Below are positions 1 through 13,209 of a stretch of DNA of 64,000 bases, in pieces; the stretch's first letter is position 1; each line of letters opens with the position of its first letter. The stretch lies in the NCBI GenBank assembly GCA_963457665.1, contig OY735203.1, forward strand, positions 23,052,906 through 23,116,905, written 5' to 3'. The position numbers were made by a program, and so were the translations under genes. This DNA comes from Thysanoteuthis rhombus. Taxonomy: Eukaryota; Mollusca; Cephalopoda; Oegopsida; Thysanoteuthidae. The notes beneath the pieces are model-generated. The model was not told the DNA's origin and searched no databases. It saw nothing but the letters and a program-made list of their open reading frames with translations.

Positions 1-218
1 GATATTTGGTTCAATTTTTTTGTTGCTTTTTCTCCTTTTTTTTCTTGTTGCCTGCTAGTCCTGAGACCAAATTGATATTCAGTACCAATACGCTCTAGTG
101 ACATGCATTCGATGGAGAGAAAAAATACCAGAACATTCATTGAACATGGGACGGACCAAGTTATTCTTTTAAGATCCATACAGATTTTATCTAAATCAGT
201 CAGGAGGTGGTGCTGTTC

Positions 219-254
219 TCTCTCTCTCTTTCTCCCACTCCTTCTCTGTCTCTG

Positions 255-346
<92 letters not shown>
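219..346. repeat. Compound (CT)n/(CTGT)n/(TA)n microsatellite
   Basis: CT and CTGT repeats pass directly into a (TA)n run. The 3' flank (TTCAGAAC, a T-run, then AATTGATGTGTTTGT) recurs after the TA tract near 19234, so tract and flank may belong to one dispersed element. Open frames across it are low-complexity translations. Confidence 0.95.
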
Positions 347-348
<2 letters not shown>

Positions 349-400
349 GAACCTTTTTTTAATTGATGTGTTTGTATATATACATATATATATATGTATA

Positions 401-462
401 TTGGAAATATCAAAAAAGCAATGGGCAGCAAATTGTGCTGCTGTCCTAGACGACCTATCCCT

Positions 463-560
<98 letters not shown>

Positions 561-716
561 GACAGACAGACAGAGACAGACAGACAGACAGACGGACAGA
601 CAGACGGACAGACAGACAAACAGACTGACAGACAGACAGAGAGGGAGAAAGGAAGGGGATAGGTCGTCTAGGACAGCAGCACGATTTGCTGCACATTGCT
701 TTCTTGATATTTCCAA
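401..716. repeat. 61-bp inverted repeat enclosing a compound microsatellite
   Basis: The left arm (401-461) and right arm (656-716) are near-perfect reverse complements. I count about three mismatches over 61 bases. Between them lie (TA)n at 462-514, (GA)n at 514-551 and (GACA)n/(GGAC)n at about 552-640. The arms could fold into a long hairpin with the microsatellite as the loop. No terminal target-site duplication or transposase was seen. It could be a foldback or MITE-like element, or a local inverted duplication. Confidence 0.9.
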
Positions 717-1433
717 AATATAGCATTCCTAAAATCTTGCTCCTACCACTAGCCATCAGGCTGATGATTTCGTAGGCTAACCAGAAAGTTACCTCATCAA
801 AGGTTTTCGGCAGTCTCATGACTGTATGGGAAAGGACCTTGTCCCCAATGCCAGAGCCAACTTAATAGTCTCACTGACTTAAGTTTTGCTCTTCATCTGA
901 CTAACTTTTTTGTTAACTATGCGTATTCATACTACACCGGAGTAATTTTTGTCATTCTGTTGTTCGTAAGTTTATCCTAACTAGAAAATATAAATCTGGA
1001 CTTGCCCTGATGTAAACAAAAACTTCGGATAATATACTTCAACCTATTCTGTTTAGTTCCAATTGAACCAATCAAAATTCAAACATTGAATGTTCAAAAT
1101 CGAAAACTAATTCCGTATCAATTGCAAATTAATGAATTCAAACTATTTACCCGACCAAGGGAAATGTAATCAGCGAACCATTATCGAACTGAAACGGTAT
1201 AAAACAGCTCACTCCTTTCTTTTTTTACGTTTTCAAATCTATTTGACTTTCTTTTTTTTTAAAAGTTTGAATTTTTTTTTTAGATCGGCTTTTAAGCAAG
1301 GGGGTTCCATTCATAATTTAGTTATAATTTTATGATGGATCCCACTTTCATTTACCATAAGGAAGTTGCAAGTGTGGATCTCTGTTTCAGTGCAAGTGGA
1401 ATCTTGATGATGTTTATGCCATAAAGTAGTACA

Positions 1434-1434
<1 letters not shown>
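717..1434. other. Unannotated AT-rich stretch
   Basis: Several T-runs and short chance frames only. No splice-flanked open frame, RNA gene or mobile element was recognised. Confidence 0.6.
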
Positions 1435-1513
<79 letters not shown>

Positions 1514-1515
1514 TC
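1435..1515. repeat. (TA)n followed by (GATA)n microsatellite
   Basis: An uninterrupted TA run (about 1435-1479) is followed by about nine GATA units. A second GATA tract lies at 6339-6414. Confidence 0.95.
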
Positions 1516-2125
1516 AGCTATATAGATATGCATATATAGATATATAGATATATTGTGCGTGTAGTCTATGGTGCTTAGTGATAACTTTGCATCGCTGAAT
1601 AGAAATCAGGACATATTTGAGATAAACACGTCTCACATCTCCCTAAAACAACATTTCCTATCGGAAAATTTTCGATTTGAAATTTTTTATTTTTTTAACT
1701 TGGATTTTCCCAATAGCTATCAGTATTTAATCCATAAAACTGTATAAGTATACATTTATAATCAGTATCATATGGGGAAGTTTTCATATCGCTATCCTAC
1801 TGAACCTTTCCGCGTATGAGTGGGGGTAATTTTTCTTTCACGTTAATCCATCAAAACTATGACTTCCCTATAGGTGAGTAAATAAAAGCAAGGAAAATGT
1901 CATTTGCTCAAGGATCTACAAGTTTGTTTGTCCCCCACCCCCAATTTTATATACTTTCAATTCATTACAATCTTTCGGCAATTTTTCTGTTTTTATTTCG
2001 GAGAAATTCTACTGAGCCAAGTTCCTTCGCAGTGAAGACACAATGCTCCACTGGACCCCAACGTTGCATCTGCCATCGGACAACTGCCAATATGAATATT
2101 TCCTTTCTTTCAGTGCTAATTTAAG

Positions 2126-4790
<2,665 letters not shown>

Positions 4791-4799
4791 GTGGAGAAT

Positions 4800-5080
4800 C
4801 TCTAAAAACAGAGGGCTAATGTTAAAAAAGTGAAAGATTCATAGAGGGATATAATGTTAGAAAAAGGTTTATGGGGACGCGTTTATTGTTAAAGAGACTG
4901 AGCTTAAAAAGTAGAAGTTTTGTTACGTTCAAAAATGGGACTAATAATAAAATGAAGGGGCGTTTGCAGGAAGGGTATAATGTTAGAAAAAAGGTTCTAA
5001 CGTCAGCCAATAGGGGGTTATATGTTTGAAAAAGTGTGGTTTATTTCTGAATAACAGGGCTTTAATGATGGGAAAAAGTT
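4800..5080. repeat. Degenerate minisatellite, period roughly 33-43 bp
   Basis: A motif resembling GGGRTATAATGTTAGAAAAA recurs near 4811, 4844, 4878, 4936, 4971, 5014 and 5057 with substitutions. Spacing is irregular (about 33-43 bp), which indicates an old decayed tandem array. The flanks (4610-4800) may hold further eroded units. Confidence 0.6.
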
Positions 5081-5099
5081 ATCCTCACTTTCAACCCTA

Positions 5100-6330
5100 A
5101 AAGCGATGAAATTCACCTGTCAGTTATTTTAAAAAACATTTTCCAATTAATACTGACCTCTGAAAGTAAGTTTTGAGGCCTATTTGGAAGAAAAGTCACT
5201 TTTGAAATTTAAAAGCTGAAAGTGAAAATGGATGATTCCTTTTGATTTTGCCTTTTGTCCAGTTTGTCTTACCATTTTATATTCTGAAATCCACAGCTTT
5301 GCATGTTATCTCTGGAAATCAACATAGATTGTTGTGTTGCTAAGCGATTGTCTGAAAACATTTGCAACATGAACATAGCATCGACAGCTTCTTCTGAGTA
5401 TGCAGAACTGGTTGCTTGTGTTCTGCACACACTGTGTTCTTTGAGTAGAGTTTTTGGTAGAATACTTGAATTTGAATCCTGATATGTTTGAGACTCGTTT
5501 TGGTGATTGCTCTCATATATTTTTATTGTCTTCTCTTTGTTCCTTCCACATGTTTTTGTTTTTTTTTAGTCTGGTTGCTTGAATTTTCTCTTCTGTCGTT
5601 GTCAGTGGTTTTTTCATGGGTATCTTGGTTTCAAATGAGATGTTACCGATGGTTCATGTGCTTATGTTTAAACATATCAGCGATTTCGATTAGAGGAGCG
5701 GTTATTTTTTTTGCTGAATTCATTCATCTAGGTCATGTTCTCTTCTGGTTCGGTCAGAAGTTAATATCTGTTTTTCTCTTACTAAATTGAATGACATGAG
5801 CAATATTGAAAGTATACAACTGCGTCCAAGAGAGAAAAAAAGATAGTCATAGATTAGAATCCATGACAGCCAAATATATAGCTGATGATGCACACTGTAT
5901 TCAATAAATTATCATGAAATTATATATCTACACACAGAGAAAAAGGTAAGGATAGAGAGGAACAGTAGAAATATATAAATTTCAAGCATGTCTCGGGAAT
6001 TCATTTGATTAATTCATGTAGGTACATACATGAACAATTAAGATCAATTGAAAATATGATTTCATTCCATAGTGTGGCTGGTGTCTATATAGCAAAGAAT
6101 ATTTCATCTGAGTGCTTGAACCGACCAGAACATAATATTATTTATTTAACCAGATACATCTCGATATTGCCTTATTTCCAGCATCAGCAAATTTTCTACA
6201 TACTTACTCCCGTGACACTCCAAAACGCACACTTTGACGCAGAATCTACAACCTATACAGATAAGCAACGTACATATTCGCACATTAGAATTTTAACTAG
6301 ATTTTCAATTGATATTAACATATACATTCT
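5100..6330. other. AT-rich DNA without a recognised gene
   Basis: Two plus-strand frames of about 100 codons (5488-5790 and 6005-6355) are hydrophobic or low-complexity and lack matching acceptor and donor sites. The second runs into a GATA tract. Neither is supported as a gene. Confidence 0.5.
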
Positions 6331-6338
6331 GAACATTC

Positions 6339-6343
6339 GATAT

Positions 6344-6396
<53 letters not shown>

Positions 6397-6414
6397 CAGA
6401 TAGACAGATAGATC
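6339..6414. repeat. (GATA)n microsatellite
   Basis: About 17 tandem GATA units with GACA variants at the 3' end. Confidence 0.95.
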
Positions 6415-7680
6415 GTATCTTTTAAAGTTTAGCCCGTTTTCCCTATAGTAGATTCATCATTTTTATTTTATTTGATTCTGGATTCCTTTATTCGTTTATT
6501 TGTTGTTTTTTTAGTTCTTGATTAGCGTCATGGATGGTTATTTATAAGTGTCTGCTAATACTCCATTTATATTCAGAGTATTGCCGAACACCTTCCGGTT
6601 GATGGCATGGTATCCGCTTCCAGAGCGCCAACGTGATTTACTTTCCAACGTCAGTTAACACCGTATTTCAATTTCCTCGCTAATAGATTTAAATGGTCGT
6701 TAAATTATGGCTGCCACTAGAACAGCATTAGTCTCCGTGACAGTCAGCCATTTTCTGATTTTATTTCTTAGTTTGGATGGCTTTCTTATATTATTTTTTC
6801 TCTCTTAGTTTCAGGTTTTCCACTTTATTTATATGCGCTCTTATCTCATCAAACTTTCTGAACACTATATTTCTTTTTAAAAAAAATTGTATGGTTGAAG
6901 TTTAGATGTTTTTTTTTTTCACTTTTAGTTTCTTTATTTCTTTTCTAAAATATTCGGGAATCTTCTTTCTCTTTTTCATCATTAAATTATTGTTGATATT
7001 TGCATTGGCTATTAAAGTTGGAATATTTCAATTTTGTTTTATTTTTACAGATTTAAATTATTTGGTGGATTTAAACTCAGAAGCCAATAAATCGTGACAA
7101 AAACCGACAGTTGTAATCACAATTTCCTTACTGTTGTTGCGACTGCATTCTACTTCGACGATATTGGTTTTGACTACTTCTACTGCAAGTATTAATCCAG
7201 CTATTTGCTGCTTTCAATACTGTATCTACTAAAGGTACGACAGTAATACTGGTAGTAATATTAATACAAATAATTGATTAATTAATTATATGCTTAGTCA
7301 CAATAAATACTCAAGAGGTATATGATTTGGGACACGCACTATTATCTCTCAGTGCTTTATTAACGAATCTCCGATTTTGGCCCTTTTTTGCTCTTTGGCG
7401 ATTTCCCTGTTCTTCATGTGTTCTGTCATCAACATGGATATTATGAGCATTCGTTCAGTCCATAACGATTATCCCTGATAATCATATTTAGTATTTTTAC
7501 TTAAATTGAAATGTTTTCTCTTTTCCCCTACCATAAGCACGCAGAATGTAAGTAAATACATCTGAAGAAATTTTTGAAAGACAGTGAATGTGAATAGAAT
7601 AGTTACTATATTCATACAAATTTTACTACCCAATAATTCCAGGGAGACGTTCCTCAATTGAAGTCTGCGTGCCTAGTGCT
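6415..7680. other. T-rich stretch without a recognised gene
   Basis: Many T-runs (for example 6900-7000). A strong acceptor-like site and a GTAAGT donor sit only about ten bases apart near 7540-7550, which is too short to call as an exon. Nothing else was recognised. Confidence 0.5.
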
Positions 7681-7684
7681 CAGC

Positions 7685-7800
7685 AGAGAGGTATTGTGTA
7701 CCATTCACAAAGTTGCTGGTATGACTCAACGATTGATTCAGAACCTACCGAACAAAATGTGGGCACACTGCCACTGGGCCTCGTTGATTGGGTCATTTTA
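7685..7800. repeat. Dispersed repeat fragment, related to 32885-33010
   Basis: Phrases shared with 32885-33010 in the same order include CTCAACAG or CTCAGCAG, TTGTRTACCATT, a TGAYTCAAC block and CACTGGGCC...TGATTGG. The copies are diverged and the family was not identified. No open frame supports a coding role. Confidence 0.5.
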
Positions 7801-8330
7801 TGATGACATTATTAGCATTAGCAGTGAGAGGTGTTGAATGAGAATTGGTATAGTGTCTTTATATGCTCATACGAGATATAAGGTGGCCGTTGATGGGGAT
7901 CGACAGAGACCATAACCCCCAATTCCTCTCGCTATCCCTCTCGACCCAGTACTGCCATGGTTTGGTCAGACTAATACATTTTCCGAATATCATAATTCTT
8001 CAATCTTTTGATAAATGTTTAGGAAATCCTTTCCAATGCCAAGTTATGCTTACAGTGTTGACATACATATTTCACAGCATCTTCATTTGTCAGAAAAAGA
8101 AAGTATTGCTCTATTTCATTTCGCCCTCGAGATTTGCTTGGAAAGCCAAATCCACGATTCTTTTCTTTACTCTTGACCAGGCCCATTTTTTTTAATTTCA
8201 TCTCTATGGTGCCGTCCATCAATTCACAATCTCAAGTTATGTACATTTTTTCGCAAGAACAGCCTCAGTTTTTGTCCATAGTATATGTTGACATGATTGT
8301 TTTTCCGGTATATTATCATTCCTTGACCGC

Positions 8331-8368
8331 ATCATCATCATCATCATCATCACCACCACCACCACCAC

Positions 8369-8432
<64 letters not shown>

Positions 8433-8439
8433 TTTTTAA

Positions 8440-8504
<65 letters not shown>

Positions 8505-8505
8505 G
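8331..8505. repeat. (CAT)n(CAC)n(ATT)n trinucleotide tract
   Basis: Seven or more CAT units, then CAC, then a very long ATT run interrupted by a short T-run near 8430. It reads as serine/proline/leucine homopolymers in translation and is not a gene. Confidence 0.95.
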
Positions 8506-8639
8506 AAATTTGTTAGACAGTTTTGGATTTGTTTCTATTCCATTAGTTTCTCTAATTAGTTTCCTATAGTTTCACTATTCCCAGTCAAATTTCAATTGTC
8601 TGCAGTTGTATCTATGCACTCTCTACCCGCCTCTCTCTC

Positions 8640-8651
8640 TCCATTTATCAA

Positions 8652-8682
<31 letters not shown>

Positions 8683-8960
8683 CTAATCTACATTCAATGG
8701 ATATATCGATTAAAAAAGAAATCCAATGAATTTATAAAAACTACTTTAAGGTGCTTATATCTATTCTTTTGGACAAAATATACATGCATATAAATATATA
8801 AATGTGTAGATCCTGATTAAAAGTGTGAACAACTATCCTAAATTTGGATATTGAAATCGAGGATAGAGTGTTTGTCTATGAACGAGATTCATCTCTGTTC
8901 AATATTGTATGTATGCCCTTTAGAACAAATGATAATCAATTTTACATGTTTTATGGAACT
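8640..8960. other. (CT)n tract and AT-rich DNA
   Basis: A short (TC)n run at about 8652-8675 is followed by AT-rich sequence with no recognised feature. Confidence 0.6.
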
Positions 8961-8975
8961 TTATCATGATCTTGC

Positions 8976-9300
8976 TTAAGGATAACACGGATTATACAAG
9001 GATTTATTGAATTTATATCGAAAATTGCTTCTTTGATTATAAGATTGGTCAATCAAGGTAGCAACATTGATAAGATCTTTAAACAATTCAATAATACCAT
9101 GCAAAAACATCCTGATCTCTTCAGAACCTATCAGTTGGACCACAACGAAATGATAACACAATTTACAGAACGTATTAATGAGAATATGAAATTTGAATAA
9201 ATGAGTAATGTTGTATTCTTGTTTGGAATATAGGTAAACAAATAGATGGGTTCCGCCCTTGTCAGTGTGAAAGATCATTGTACAGACTAGAACCTATGAA
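8976..9300 (-). CDS. Possible coding fragment of unknown function
   Basis: An open minus-strand frame of about 100 codons with mixed composition. It includes a segment reading EEIRMFLHGIIELFKDLI, which looks like an amphipathic helix. An acceptor-like AG lies just upstream of the GSEEIRMF segment, but no convincing donor follows. Its 5' end lies in the sequence duplicated at 9566-9650. Function unknown; it may be chance. Confidence 0.2.
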
Positions 9301-9312
9301 AGAGAGAAAATA
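9217..9312. repeat. Direct repeat, copy 1
   Basis: It shares ATATAGGTAAAC, GATAGATGGGTT or AATAGATGGGTT, CGCCCTT and GTGTGAAAGATCATTG with copy 2, in the same order and spacing. A short segment near 9287-9300 is absent from copy 2. Confidence 0.8.
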
Positions 9313-9565
9313 TTTAGCAATATTCAACTGAACAGCTTTGTGAAGACATACTAATGTTTTGAAATACTCAAGCAGGTCTTGGGGCTTTCAAAAAAAACTG
9401 TTGGTTGGAACAGGAAATGTTGTTTGTTGGTACATTTGAGCACATATCGTTATTTTTTGTGGAAATTATTTGTGGGATCAGTTGGCCAATTACCAGGTCC
9501 CTCACAACGTAGTACGGTCTGCTTAGCTAATAAAGGGACGGCTCAAGAGTAGTTCTCCATTCTCA

Positions 9566-9650
9566 TTATTGTTTGAGATATAGGTAAACTGATAGATGGG
9601 TTTCGCCCTTCTTAGTGTGAAAGATCATTGAACAGATAGAGAAAATATTA
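9566..9650. repeat. Direct repeat, copy 2
   Basis: The second copy of the 9217-9312 sequence in the same orientation, about 350 bp away, diverged by substitutions and a small deletion. No LTR-type ends are visible. Confidence 0.8.
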
Positions 9651-9750
9651 ACCTTTGGTCTACTTGCCTGACTGATAGGCAGTTGGATGGAATAGAAGTT
9701 TGAACACGGAATGCAAAGTGATAAATGTTTCAGTATAATAATGGACTTAC

Positions 9751-9789
9751 CCATTCAGACGTTTCTGTCAGCAAGAATATTGTTTGGTT
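9751..9789 (-). CDS. Candidate 39-nt internal exon
   Basis: Acceptor (GTGACAG), then 13 open codons (NQTIFLLTETSEW), then a consensus donor (GG|GTAAGT). It is phase 0 at both ends, so inclusion would keep frame. No family is recognised and the short length leaves a real chance of coincidence. It is on the same strand as the exon candidates at 10770 and 11136, but the phases do not join directly. Confidence 0.3.
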
Positions 9790-9819
9790 CTGTCACAACT
9801 ACATTGATACACAGCTATT

Positions 9820-10030
9820 CTATTCTATTTGATAATTCTGAAGAATCATATAATATAAATGGTTGTGAGATGGTGTAAGAAGTGAAAGATTAGGTTTAAA
9901 GATAGTGATATTGAATTGTGAAATTTGTCCGTTAAATATGTCAAAAGAAATAATCTCGATTTTTTCCTGTTCAAGCAGTATTGTTGAGTGCGGTATCATG
10001 AGTTGATCAACAGTGCAGACCAAGATTGAA
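9820..10030 (-). CDS. Possible terminal coding segment, unknown
   Basis: A pyrimidine-containing acceptor (ATCCACTCAG) opens a frame of about 66 codons beginning SVSILVCTVDQLMIPHS and ending at a stop. There is no donor inside it, so if real it would be a last exon. The amino acid mix is plausible but no domain is recognised. Confidence 0.25.
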
Positions 10031-10099
10031 ACCGACTGAGTGGATTTGATATACACAAAAGTAAACAGTCAATAGAAGTGACACGAAAAACTAGTCACG

Positions 10100-10740
10100 T
10101 CTGCTGTTGTACTTAGTTGGCAAATACATTTCTCGGTAACCTCCGTAAAAAAGCCCATGGGTTCGAAGAAATCAAATGATGTGTAGTATGGAATAACATC
10201 CATATAAAATGCATTGTATTAATGCCCTATATAACAAAAAATATACCTGATATAGTATAGAAGGGCCCCAAAAATAAATGAAACTATCATAAGCATAGCT
10301 AATGTTGAGGTGGTGTTTGATAAACACTGATCAGGCTAGGTTAATATAAGTAATTTGTTTCAAATTTTCGAGACATTTATATGGTTAACAAGTGAATATT
10401 TCAACAAGAAAAATCCGCACCTATTACTATAATATTGGATTCCTTTTTTATATAAACAAACTATGACAGCAGTTACAAAATTATATTAATATATATTAGG
10501 GAAAGTTGTTATTGATATATCAAGTGTCCGAATACGTAAAGCTTTCTAGACTCTCTCTGTATATATGACGGATATTATCCAATACATTTCGATTCATTTA
10601 TTTCAACAGCCTCACAGATTTTTCAGAAATTTGACGAAATATTTTTGATTTTTGGAGTTTAAGTAGTTTCAATATTATCCAATATTATTTTTTTTAAAAT
10701 ATATCTGGTTCGAGGACGGTAATTTTTCAAGCTTCATAGA
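10100..10740. other. AT-rich stretch without a recognised gene
   Basis: Nothing supportable was found. It would be intronic if the flanking minus-strand exon candidates belong to one gene. Confidence 0.5.
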
Positions 10741-10769
10741 AAATATATGAGATATATTTTTGTACTCAC

Positions 10770-10886
10770 TGCATATAATCAAATCTCTCACGTCAGCCTC
10801 GTCACAAAAATATCCATTAACCTGCTGCACTTTCTGTCTCTTAATGTATTTGTGTTCTAGTACATTCCCAATGGTATCAGTTCCAA

Positions 10887-10887
<1 letters not shown>
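10770..10887 (-). CDS. Candidate internal exon, unknown product
   Basis: The minus-strand exon is bounded by an acceptor (TATCAG, at the edge of a TA tract) and a consensus donor (TGCA|GTGAGTA). It encodes 39 codons with a non-repetitive composition, including KYIKRQKVQQVNGYFCDEAD. An alternative acceptor at TACTAG (exon from 10856) would give an 87-nt exon whose phase fits the candidate exon at 11136-11183. No domain family is recognised. Confidence 0.5.
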
Positions 10888-10888
<1 letters not shown>

Positions 10889-10970
<82 letters not shown>

Positions 10971-10986
10971 GTATGTATGTATATAT
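10889..10986. repeat. (TA)n tract
   Basis: A long TA run with TATG interruptions. It lies in the presumed intron between two minus-strand exon candidates. Confidence 0.95.
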
Positions 10987-11135
10987 GAGAGAGATTATTT
11001 GGAGGATTAGTTTAGTGTACTTGCCTCCTTTCACAACTGCATACACTCACGATCAATGTAATAATAGATGAGATGAATAGACATCACATTGCTTAATGAT
11101 ATAGAGAAGATGAAAACATTAACAAGTTGACTCAC

Positions 11136-11183
11136 CAATCTGATGAATTAGATAGATGCTCTCAAATATCAGTGCATAAACAT
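11136..11183 (-). CDS. Candidate 48-nt internal exon
   Basis: A strong acceptor (pyrimidine-rich, then ACTTGCAG) and a perfect donor (TTG|GTGAGT) bound 48 nt. Only one frame is open, reading VYALIFESIYLIHQI, entering and leaving in phase 1. The phase-1 exit matches the alternative start (10856) of the next candidate exon. Function unknown. The splice sites are the best pair seen in the first 20 kb. Confidence 0.5.
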
Positions 11184-11339
11184 CTGCAAGTATATGGGAA
11201 CAAAACCAAAGAAAATAGACTTTGAGAAAAGAGGTTGTGCCCACATTTACGAAGATAACGATACAAGCATTAGTTTTATGAACGTCTCTGGTAATCAAAT
11301 AGCATGAGATTACTTGCATAAAACTTGTCAAAAATGACT

Positions 11340-12005
11340 GATTTTGTCACAGAATAATGATTAGTTAGAATCAAATAATAAACTAGGTTATATGATGTAC
11401 TGAAGTGATGAAATTAAGTATTAAATTTATACATAATCTGTAACTGAAGTGCAGTATATGATTCTAACATATCTGCAATTTGTCTCACAAAGTCATAGTG
11501 ATCTATGATACCAAGTGACTTAAAACGAAAGATCAGTTCTCTTTTCAGATTTTCAACAGAATTGAGCTATAACATGAATAGCTTTACTTTTTAAAAAATG
11601 CCACCGTTCCATTTTTTTTTTCTTTTTTTTTTTTACATCTGATGGTTTCGGATTTCTCTTGCAAGAATTCTTACTTTTTTACATTGGCTGGGTTTGGAGT
11701 TACTATGCTGTGCGCTTGCTGCGTCTAAATTAGATTTTATTGGCTCTGCATCTTTTACATATCCTCCCTCATCCCTGTAACCTACAGACAAATTAGCAAA
11801 GGAAGAAAATTTATGGAGACGACTTTTAAATAGTAAATTTCTATGATCTTTTTTGAGGTGTCACACATTGATTACCGATGTGGGTGGGTTGTACGCATGT
11901 ATTGGAGTATGTGTACGATGGTGGGCGTTTATGTTATACTAAAAATATATGTGTGCATGTCTCTGTGGGAGCGGGTGGAAGGAGATCGAACTTAGTTTTG
12001 ACTAA
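11340..12005. other. AT-rich DNA without a recognised gene
   Basis: T-runs near 11610-11640. No supported gene, RNA or repeat. Confidence 0.5.
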
Positions 12006-12009
12006 CAAA

Positions 12010-12125
12010 AAGAATCATCATAATCGCTGGTCTTTTATCGACCGTCGTTGGGCATAGACTTCACCCAGGATTCGCCACACCTCGTGGGCGTCATTGAACC
12101 AATATTTTCTGGATAAAAACTATTT
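12010..12125 (-). mobile_element. RTE-clade LINE 3' terminus
   Basis: On the minus strand this reads as the extreme 3' end of an RTE-like element. The segment for VWRILG and a short stretch before the trinucleotide tail match the other copies at 12155, 34540 and 47240. It directly abuts a second 3' end, so two insertions or a tandem arrangement are present. Confidence 0.7.
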
Positions 12126-12154
12126 CGAATACAACGTAAGTGCAAACATTGTTC

Positions 12155-12770
12155 AATATCATCATCATCAGTGGCCTTTTATCGTCTATCTTTGGACATG
12201 CACCTTACCGAGGATTTGCCAGACCTCACGATCATTATCAAATCATAGTCTGGATCAGCCCAGTTTATTTAGCTATATCATATTCTGTCAGCCTGAATTC
12301 TGGATTTGATCTCAAGGGATCCATGTTGTGAGTCATGATGATCATCGATGATCTGCCATTCTTGCAACATGACCAGCTATTTGAGTTTCTGAATGCTTCC
12401 TGATGTCTCTGAGTCCTGTTTTCTCCCTCATACACAGCGCTGTCTCATTTTCTCTCCATGTGAGGTTGAGCAAGATTTTCTCATGTGCATATTGCATGTT
12501 TTTCAGTTTTTGTTTCTTGGTTAGGTACCATGTTTCAGCTCCATAGGTGACTGATTTGAGGATGCATTTTGTAGTATACTCCTCCTTCTCTGACTAATGT
12601 AATTTCCTTATTCTTGAAAATTGATCGTGCTCTACAGAAAACTTGCCACCTGCAAGTAATTTTCTGCTTGATTTCTCCTCGTTTTGATGATTCAATGGAG
12701 ATTTGTTCTCCTATGTAGATATAGTAGTCTTCTCTCTCCAGTTTTGCGTATTTGGTTTAGAACGCTTTGT
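12155..12770 (-). mobile_element. 5'-truncated RTE-clade LINE, reverse transcriptase C-terminus
   Basis: Minus-strand translation, with frameshifts and stops, gives VTYGAETW, a MQYAHEKILLNLTW block, AGHVARMADHR and LTTWIP, in the order expected for the region after the RT palm of RTE-type elements. The 3' end at low coordinates carries a (GAT)n-like tail. There is no endonuclease or RT catalytic core, and it is certainly non-functional. The RTE assignment rests on motif order, not a database search. Confidence 0.85.
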
Positions 12771-12780
12771 GTTTGATGGT

Positions 12781-13200
12781 TTACGTAATCAAAATTACAC
12801 AAAAATAAAAAATACATATATAATAAAGGCCTTTGGACTTGTTGGTTTTCTGGTTTAATTCACCCTGAAGAGCTGAAAACAGTGATAAGTAATCAAAACG
12901 TTCGACCTTGTGACATATGCCTAACTTCTCACAATCATCCGAAAAAGTTGGAAATAACTGAAATTGATACTGTTTGTATATGTGTGTATTGGAATCAAAG
13001 ACTAATTCTGACTGGAGACACAGAGAAAGAAAGGAAAACCATACAGCGGGAGCCAAAACATATAACTCAGCAGCAAACACAGTGAGAGTCGAACCCTGGA
13101 TTTGGGTTTGGTCACACGTGTGCGTGCGTGGCAATTGGGCTTCAGATGTGGTTTTATTATCCATGACCAAAGGGAGGCTGGGATGTCGTTGTGTGTAGAT
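12781..13200 (-). other. Open but unsupported frame with a B-box-like site
   Basis: A minus-strand frame of about 129 codons, without recognised domains, overlaps plus-strand frames. A GGTTCGACTC motif near 13085-13096 resembles a pol III B box, but no cloverleaf or A box could be folded. It may be an eroded repeat. Confidence 0.3.
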
Positions 13201-13209
13201 ATAAAAGGT

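Noticed and set aside
5488-5790. 100-codon hydrophobic plus-strand frame
   Set aside because: No splice sites or recognisable motif, and it lies in T-rich DNA where hydrophobic frames arise by chance.
7530-7556. Strong acceptor followed by GTAAGT within about ten bases
   Set aside because: The enclosed segment is about 10 nt and not a multiple of three. Chance is more likely than a micro-exon.
13083-13100. tRNA B-box-like GGTTCGACTC on the minus strand
   Set aside because: No T-stem pairing, A box or cloverleaf could be formed, so no tRNA gene is called.
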